64,000 nt of DNA from Sweltsa coloradensis. Lineage: Eukaryota; Arthropoda; Insecta; Plecoptera; Chloroperlidae. The position numbers and the translations under genes are program-made. The stretch covers positions 248,001-312,000 of the forward strand of contig JAMZAV010000364.1 in NCBI GenBank assembly GCA_024449915.1. The letters are read 5' to 3'. The notes under the pieces are model-generated. The model saw nothing but the letters and a program-made list of their open reading frames with translations, made no database searches and was not told the origin of the DNA. Of the stretch, positions 21,901-30,900 are shown piece by piece. The stretch's first letter is position 1, and every line of letters begins with the position of its first letter.

Positions 21901-24900
21901 TTTAGTTTAGGCACACCTGGTAACAATGTCACAGTTTTGTGGCACGCTACCATTGGATAAACTCTCGATGTACCGTAGTAGCCTAAATGCAATGATGTTT
22001 GGATAGGCCTTCATTTAATTTCAATACCGGTAGCCATATTACACCAATTGACAAGTGCATGTAAGTCAGCTTACAATTGACGACTCGAAATGGGCGGAGC
22101 TTAAAACGATCGATAGGTCACGTGACTAGTATTGGGTATAAATCCTTATTTCGCAAGTTGGCGCCTGCTGAACGGCGCATCACTTATCACGCTCTAACTT
22201 TTATTCTATTCATTATTTAGACAACACTTAAATGAATAATATTTAGCAAACATATCATTCCTTGTAATAGCGATTATTTCGATTTTTTTGACCAAGTCGT
22301 TAGCTTGTTATAACAATGTACGCATCACACAAGTGAAAATTATCAATGACTTAAGTTTTCTCATTAATTAATTTGACAAAAAACTACTGATCGGATTTCG
22401 ACATGGATTCTTTGTAAAAATGCATCAGGCTGTTTAGACAAGAAATAAACAAACTTTCTAGATAGAAAGTGCACTGAACGAAAATTTACAGCATATAGTA
22501 ATATGCAGCGTGCACTTTTTCACGGCTCATCCGCACGTCAAGAGTGCGTATTTTAGATAAAAACACATACCCTGCATATTACTCTATGCTGCAAAGTTTC
22601 GTTCAGTGCACTTTCTATCTAGAAAGTTAGTTTATTTCTTGTCTAAAAAGTCTGGTGCATATTTTTAAAGAGGTCTTGTCGAAATCCGATCAGCAGTTTT
22701 TTGTCAAATAAATTATTGAGAAAACTTTAGTCATTGATAATTTTCACATGAATGATGCGTACATTGTTATAACAAGCTAACGACTGTGTCAAAAAAATCG
22801 AAGTAATCGCTATTACAAAGAATTATATATTTGCTAAATATTATTCATTTAACTATTGTCCAAATAATGAATAGAATAAAAGTTAGAGCGTGATAAGTGT
22901 TGCGCCGTGAAGCAGGCGTCAACTTGCAAAATGAGGATTTATACCCACTAATTCCGCCATGTTGCCTCGTGACGTCAGGAGGCGGGTACAATTCAAGTCG
23001 TCAATTGCAAACTGTCTAGAATATTGATTTCACAAATAGGCTTAGCTGAACGTCGTCTGCGTATACTACACATTTTGAAAATGTCATGTTCTTAATATGT
23101 ATTCTTTAAATGTTCTAGAACTTCAAGGCAATGGCACTGAAGAATCTGATATGGATGCAACTGATGAGATAGAGGTAGGTTATGTTTTGGTTGTTCTCCT
23201 AAAAATTATTAAAATTAAAGTTATTCTTAGACTATAGTCCCTGACCAGCCCAAGTTAATATTGTAGTTTATCCACTCAAGCTGTAGCCTATGCACTTACA
23301 ATGGTAATGATAATTCAGGCAATAACAACTGGTTCCAGTTCAGTGGAGTGAGTATTTACGTCAATACGTCATCGTATCATTTGCACACTCAACACAGCTT
23401 AGTGCAGTGCTTAGTTTGCACTCAGCTGCTGACTACCATCACTTTACGTCGTTTCTTCGCACCTTACAAATCTAGGCCTACTTAACATAATATTTTGAGG
23501 GGTAGATTAATATTATTTTTTTAAATTTGAGAAATAACATTTTTATATTAGAATTAGATGCAAAGTTTCAGAAAATACTTTTAAAAAATTAAGTGATGTT
23601 GCCTAAAAGTAAATTGCTTGTCTATGTATTATATTTATTGTGTCGTGTTAGTACCCAATGGTTGGTAATGAAGTCCGGAATTCGTAAAAATAAAACTTTT
23701 ATGTTAAAAATAAAACAAAAGTGTTGTAGACTGTAGTACAGAAACAATTGCCACAAGAACATAGAATAAAGCTAGGCCGCTTCGCGGACGCTTTTTTTAG
23801 TCGCGTTGAAGGATGAGCTTTTTTGTAAGTTTTTAATTTGGGTGGGATCTCTTTACTTTTGCAAGTGCTTTTTGAACGCATTGTAGGTGATTGTTGTCAA
23901 GTTTCTATTGTTACTTGTTAATTTTTATTATTAAACGAGGGAGCGGAGCGACTGAGTGTCTCCATTCAACTCAAACGGCTCTCATTCTGTGATTCTGTCT
24001 GTCTGTACGTCGAAAATCAGCCGAACCGCTGAACAGATTGCGCTGAAATTTTAAACAGACATCCGGCACGAGTTTTCTGAGAACTGTTAACAAAATCAGC
24101 TAGATCCATTACGATTTAATCCCTGATTTTTTTAAATATCGATACCATTTGTTTAGTAGCAGCTAGCGGGACGAACTCTACGTGTCTGCCATGGCATAGT
24201 GGTAAGCATAGAGCCTACCGCACGGAGGGTTGGGGTTCGATTCCCGTTAGTTTTGAACTTTTTTATATTTTTACACCTACATATTATTTTTGAGGGACGT
24301 GAAATGGGAAATAAAAATTAGGTGATTTTGTTTTATCTTGGAAATTTGTTAATGTTTCACTCTAATACGTTTTGAACACGATTCGCAAATTGAATGTTCA
24401 ATTTAAACTAGGAAAACGCCAAAGTCGATGTTAAACGAGTGTGTGAGCCAAGTGTTACCTTGAAAAAGAAAAAAAAACTTAAGAGTACCTGGGAACATTG
24501 CCTTTTCTCCCATATACCTAAGGCTGGATCTAGCCCAGTACGGGGAATGATACCGGGTACTATACACATGTTTCACTCACTCGTTTAACAACGACTTTGG
24601 CGTTTCCCTAGTACACCTCAAAAAACCTATATTAAAACCTTTATTTCTATGGATTCTGGCTATCTTTTCCAACTTTTTCTTTCAAAAGGTACTACATCAC
24701 CATAACCTTAATGTCCATGTAAAATATGAACAATATAGCCCCACCCGTTTGGTCAGAATCGGCCCAACTGTCACGAAAATATCACACTAAAAATAAAAAT
24801 AAATCGTAAAAGTACGATATTCATGAGAAATATTTCTTTGATTGTACTCAAAAACGTGGCAAGTCTTAAGTTCAGAAGAGATTTCGAAGGTCCCCTCCAA

Positions 24901-27900
24901 TTTTCATCAAGATCGCAAATGCCGTTTGCCCGGTAGAGAGCAAACAGACAAAAATACAAAAAAAAAAAAACACCCGAGCTAAATGTTTTGGGGGGTCAGT
25001 GAAATTGAAGTCTTCGCTTCGCTCATCCAATAACATTTTATAGATAGCCTAAACAAAATGGCAAAAAAAAGGTTTAAAAAATACAATTAAATGAAATAAG
25101 TAATAAAATACAAAAATTGTTTTGACCAATAAAAGTGATTCCTAAGAATAGACATGGAACCTTTTTTTATTGTGGGACTCATGACTATATCATGGAATAG
25201 GTACCCTTTCCCTGTGGATATTAATGTTTCATCCACTATACTACAGTTAATTCTCCCACTTACCTAACTTATGTAATTTGTGGACCTACTGAAAGGTGGT
25301 TTCTTTTTAAGGATGAAGACAATGAGGAGTTGTACTGCCGTACTTGTGATCAGTGGTTCAGCTCATTACACAACAAAAAGGAACATTTGTATGGTCGGCA
25401 GCATCTTCAGGTATGCATGGGTTTTGCCTTATGCAATGTATCTGTTAAACAAGGGCTATGGATGGATAATATTACAGGGTGTACAGTCTTGAGTCAATGC
25501 CTTAAACATAACGCTCTGTGACAACTTTCTGTGTAACGACTTACGCTAGGGATGAACCTTGTAGAACTAAACTCAAACTTTTGTACCAGTAGGAAAAAAG
25601 TCCCAAACTTTTAACAAATCTATTTTAAACCAAGAAAAGGTAGCCCTACAATATCATGAAGAAAGAAAAATTGTTTCAACTGGAAATGTAGAGTTGTAGA
25701 CCTACCTAGGCCCTAGCCCTAGATACATTCCTACTGGCCACCTGGGCCCACTCTCATTTGTTAAACGAGGGAGCGAAGCGACCGAGCTTTATTCAACTCA
25801 AACGGCTCTTATTCTGTGAGTCTGTGGGTGGGTCTGTCTGAGTGTCTGTACAATGACAACACAGACGATGACCCAGACGAAGACGACCACGACGTGGGGG
25901 AACCACCAACCCCTGCCCTCCCCATACCCTCCCTTTCCCTCTGTCCTTTACCTGAGTCCTGCCTGATTTCGTCACAGAATACAGGATGCCCTCCCCTTGC
26001 TTGTGGCTGGTTCTGACCTGCACAAGCCTGTCCACCCCGCGTCACCCCTTACGTTCCTCCCCTTTGGAAAAAAAATATAGTTATCAACTAACTTATAAAC
26101 TACATTATCACAGGAGGCGCAATATGACCTAATGGTTGACACGCCTCCTAGTAAACAACAACATCAAAATATTGATAAACCAATCCACCAACCACGTAAT
26201 TATCAATAAAATAACTTGTTTTCGGAGATTATCTTGGTTATAAAAGCACATTTTGATAGGTATATTGTTTGTTCTAATATGATAAAATTTACTCTTTGAA
26301 CATTTAAATGGTAATATTAGTATTACACTAATTTTTGCCCGTATATTTATTAACTAGGAAACGCTCAGTTGGACGCGTTGATAAGCGAGCACGTGCTATA
26401 GCTACACCCACATTGCACATTTTTTTTAAATTTTAAAACTTGCGACGTTCGCTGTCCCATGTTTCCAATATTATTTATTATTGCCAAGGTATTTAGGTAA
26501 ACCCGTGTGTAAACCTTTACTTTGTGGATAAAATCCACCGCCATCTAGAGGACCTTGACTCCTTGGGAAAACTATTGAAACTCATTGGTGACAAATAATA
26601 CACTGCTTCCTCGAAAGTATTTTGATTACTTCTAGGTGGCAGTGCATTAGAACCTTCGCGCGACTTTTCGTTGCCATGGCAACGTTACTTTTGTTATAAT
26701 GTAATTTCCATTTACACTACTTATCGCCAGTTATCGGATCAAAATAAAATTAACATATTCGTGACCGGACGGACATTCTAAATGATTTGGTCACCTCAGA
26801 TTTTGTCGCTCTCCATTTAGTTTGAAAAAAACTTTCGATTTACTTTAATGTAGCTTTTTAACTTTTTGAACGATTTTGCCACAAAACTAATGGCATTCAA
26901 TCCACCAGTGACTATTTTTTCCGGCAGAGTCAAACGGAAACGCTCGCTTCGCTCGCTTAAAAGTCAGTAAAACATAGTTTTGATAATAATTCTTGAAACA
27001 GAACTTTGACAACTAACCATTTGTTGCATGAACAAAAGACTATTGCTAAGAAGGTGTGACAAATTATTCCATGGCATAGAGGCTGGTTACGTCAAGTGAG
27101 CTTTAAAAATAAATGGGCAGGAAATATTATAAAACAACAAACTTTGGCCTTCAATAAAAGTGACAATATTTTTTTTAAAATTATTTTTGTTAACCGTATT
27201 GGTATTAATGAAGGACTATCTACTCCCTATACTAGAATCAATATTGGATGACCATGCATATTCCCTATTGTTATATTTTTAATCTAAGGATCAATAATTG
27301 AAGTGATTATTATTTCAACTGAGATTTCACATCAGAAAACACAGCAAAAGCAAATGGTTTTATCAATCCAGGTAATCGCAGGCGACTTCACCCGTGAGCA
27401 TCTTGCCGAACAAGACGGTGGCATTCTGAGCAGCTCCCAATCCGTGTCCACTTCGCTAGACGAATCTAGTTTGGATGGGCTTCCAACTGGGTTGACAAAA
27501 GGAACTACCAGAATTAGGCCAGACAACAATCCAGGCCCAGCAAATATGGCAGAAGCCATCATTCGTCTTATGCAGACTAATGCAGGTAGGCCTACTAAAG
27601 TTTTTGAAAAACAAATATTTCACTTGACTGCTATTGTCAACGTGTGGAAAAATGGTAATATAACAAATAAAATTACATACAGGAAAATGTTGGGTGTGAT
27701 ATAACCATTTTACATTTTCACAATAGTAATACAGTAAGAACTCCATTATCCGATCTCCAATTATCCGATGTACCGTGTTAACCGAGCTCCATAAAAAAAA
27801 AAAAATTAAAAGTTTAAATACGTAAATAAAACATAAAAATAAATTTAGACGCCGCGCCGCGCTTTTTTAAATGTACTCGCATACATTTGTAGGCCTAGCG

Positions 27901-30900
27901 GGAGTCATAAGAGAAGATAGATCGGCGATATATCTCAACTTTCGAGCAGTGTGCGTCAGTGTCACTGAGCATATAGAGGTCAGTGGTCACTGGTCAGTGT
28001 ACGACTTTCGAGCAGTGTGCGTCAGTGTCACTGAGCATACAGAGCTCAGTGGTCAGTGTGCGTCGCGCGCATCGCCGCCTGCGCATACGATCCAACCATC
28101 TCACAGTCACAGCTGATCAAATCAAAGATGGTCGTTGTGGGTGGAAGAAGAATTGCGATGCGATCATGTTTCAACCGATTCACGAAATTCGTAATCACGA
28201 CGCATTGAATTGTTATTCCTGGGCTTATCTTATTTCTTTCCCAGACTTATCTTGCGACGAGAGCTTCAGCGCGGGCGATAGTAGTGAGAGGTTTTCCCAC
28301 ATGAGAAAGAGAGCTAGCCCTACCCTAGGCCTATGTTCGCATTCTAGGCCTAGGCCGAGGCCCCTACTGCGTCGAATTTAGGCCTAGACATGCGTTTTTA
28401 TTACGACATGTAGGCCTAATTGTGTACGTGTGTTTGTGAGCTTGATTTACAAGCTATTAAATCATTTGGTTTACCCTGTATGAAGTGTTTCGTGTGTATT
28501 TTATGTTCCTTTATCCATTGCATGTGTCATATATCATTTTACCATATCAGGCTATGCTACGAGAGCAAATAAACAAATGAACCGCGCCATCCGAGGTGCC
28601 CCCGGTCTCATCCAACTCGGATAATAGAGTTCTTACTGTAGTACAACCCTCGAAAAATCCACTCTCCAGCTCGCCACTGGCGAGTTACAAAAGTCTCCTG
28701 GCGAGTTGACATATTTAATCCCTTGTCTCAATACCACTGGTAAATCCCTCAAAGCAATTCAAATCAAACTATGCTATAAACTATACTATATTTTTTTATA
28801 TTTTTTTCTAAGTCCTGGTGGAACCGAGAAAATGAAGTTGTCGGCACTTTGAACCCCCCCCCCCCCCCCTCTCCGCTAAACACCACCAATCCATCAAACC
28901 TTACCAACTACTACAATGAGCAGGGCAAAGACTCGACCCACAGATATGGGCCTTTTATGACATGCCGGCGGACAGACGAGCACTTGTCGCATGCAAACAA
29001 AAGGAAGGTTTGTTGGATGAGCGTAGTGAGCGAAGCGAAGATTCCATTCTACTACACTGGAGAAAAAAATCCGGATTGTTTTTTTTTTTTTCTTTCTTTT
29101 TTTTGTATTTTTGTCTGTTTGTCCACACGATTCCGGCTAAACCGATACTCCGATTGCGATGAAATTTTATGGAGGCCTTCGAAATCTCTGAACTTAGAAC
29201 TGCCACGTTTTTGAGCGCAATCGGAAAATTTTTTCTCATGAAAATCGCAATTTTACGTTTTTTTTTATTTTTAAAAAATTTCTTCGACTTATAACACCTA
29301 CATGCTTTATCCGATTTTAATGATTTTTGCACAGAACCTTCTTTTTATGAATTAAGACATTCGTGTGAAATTTGAGCGCAATTGAAAAGATATTTTATCA
29401 TAAAAATCGAAATTTTACGGGTTTTTTCTTTTTTAAAACAATTCTTTGACTTATAACACCTACCTACATGCTTTATCCGATTGAAATGATTTTTTCGCAG
29501 AACCTTAATTTTATGAATTAATATATTATTGTTAAATTTTGAGCGCAATCGAGTAGTTATTTCTTATAAAAATTTCAATTTTACGATTTTTTTTAAACAA
29601 TTACGATTAATTAAAAAAAAATTAAAAAATGAAGTTAATTTTTTTTTTTTTTTTTTAATTTAAATAAAATCAATTTAATAATGATTTTTCCACAGAACAA
29701 CAGAAAATTCGCATAACACATGTCAGCTCAATGCACCAATTACGCTCATCCAACAACGCGGCGGGACTTAAGCTTTTTCCTAGTATTAGCAGCAAATTCA
29801 GGATGGCAAGTTCCTCCTCGACTCATGAATGAACCCTGAAATCAGCCAGCTTGCCCCGGCTTACCCTCACTAGTAGTCGAGCTGATTTGGGTGAAAGACG
29901 TGTTGGTGTTATAGACAGATTATTGTTATACATTGAGTTGCTTTGCGAGACAAGTCATGTGATTTTAGACAATAATTAATCATTTGTGTCCAGTGTTTGT
30001 GAGTGTCATAACGAAATCAATTTTCATTCGGGTAAGCAATCGATCATGTAGACAATATTGGCTTCCTATTTAACCCTTATTCATCATTGAAATTTGCCTA
30101 AAAACGTGTTTTAGGTCACTTAACTAGGGGTACTTTTAAAAAAAAATCGACTTCAAAAAGTCTCCGGCGGTTGGGGCTTTGCCCCAGACCCCGAATTACC
30201 ACACCAACCTTGTGGCGAGTGGATTTGAGACCAGGCGAGTCCATTACCTCGCAATTTTTCGAGGGTTGCTGTAGTAGGACTAATTTAATTTTACAATTCT
30301 TGAAAATGCTTGAAATTGTGATTTTTAAGTAGGTTTACGCTTAATTATTGGTAGCTATATGTAAAGCGTAGTGAATTTGAATTCATCCATTTCAAGTGCA
30401 AAAAAAAAGTAGCTTTTAAAGAAGGGAACAACAATTTATTAGGGTTGCCGTCGATAATCGATATGAGATATTACTTAAATATAATGATAATTATTGATTA
30501 AAGTATTTTGATATGATTATCAATTTAAATAAAAAAAAAATTCGCGGTTTGCTGTGCTTGAAAATGCAGCGCTGTTGTATCAACGTGCTGATTGGATGTC
30601 GGAAGATGCACAAGTAGCCAATAGCCGCTCAAGTATAACGTCACGCCCACACCCGTTAGTGTGCATGCGCTCGCAGTCGTTACTCTAGCGAGATAAGGCG
30701 AGACGAAACATCACCCGCTGGCCGATAACGATCAGTACGATTCGAGGTGTTGTGGTGTCAAGTTCTCTAGCGTCGGTCTGTCCAATTATATTGAATTTGT
30801 GATGTTTCTTCCATCCAAAGAAAGATCTTTGCCATTACTTGTGATGCCGCCTTACAAGATGAGTCAAGTGTGGCAGTTTTTTTTTATTCAAAATAGTGAC

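Larger units (their letters stand above)
23772..25030 (-). mobile_element. Family C/B Helitron2-like element with nested family D
   Basis: It starts CTAGGCCGCTTCGCG at left and ends CTTCGCTCATCCAA at 25030. The body is interrupted at 23931-24611 by a family D element; on either side the sequence matches consecutive parts of the family B/C body. It lies in intron 3 of gene 1. Confidence 0.65.

Noticed and set aside
24183..24250. Possible working tRNA gene.
   Set aside because: A and B boxes are present but acceptor and T stems do not pair; kept only as a tRNA-like remnant.
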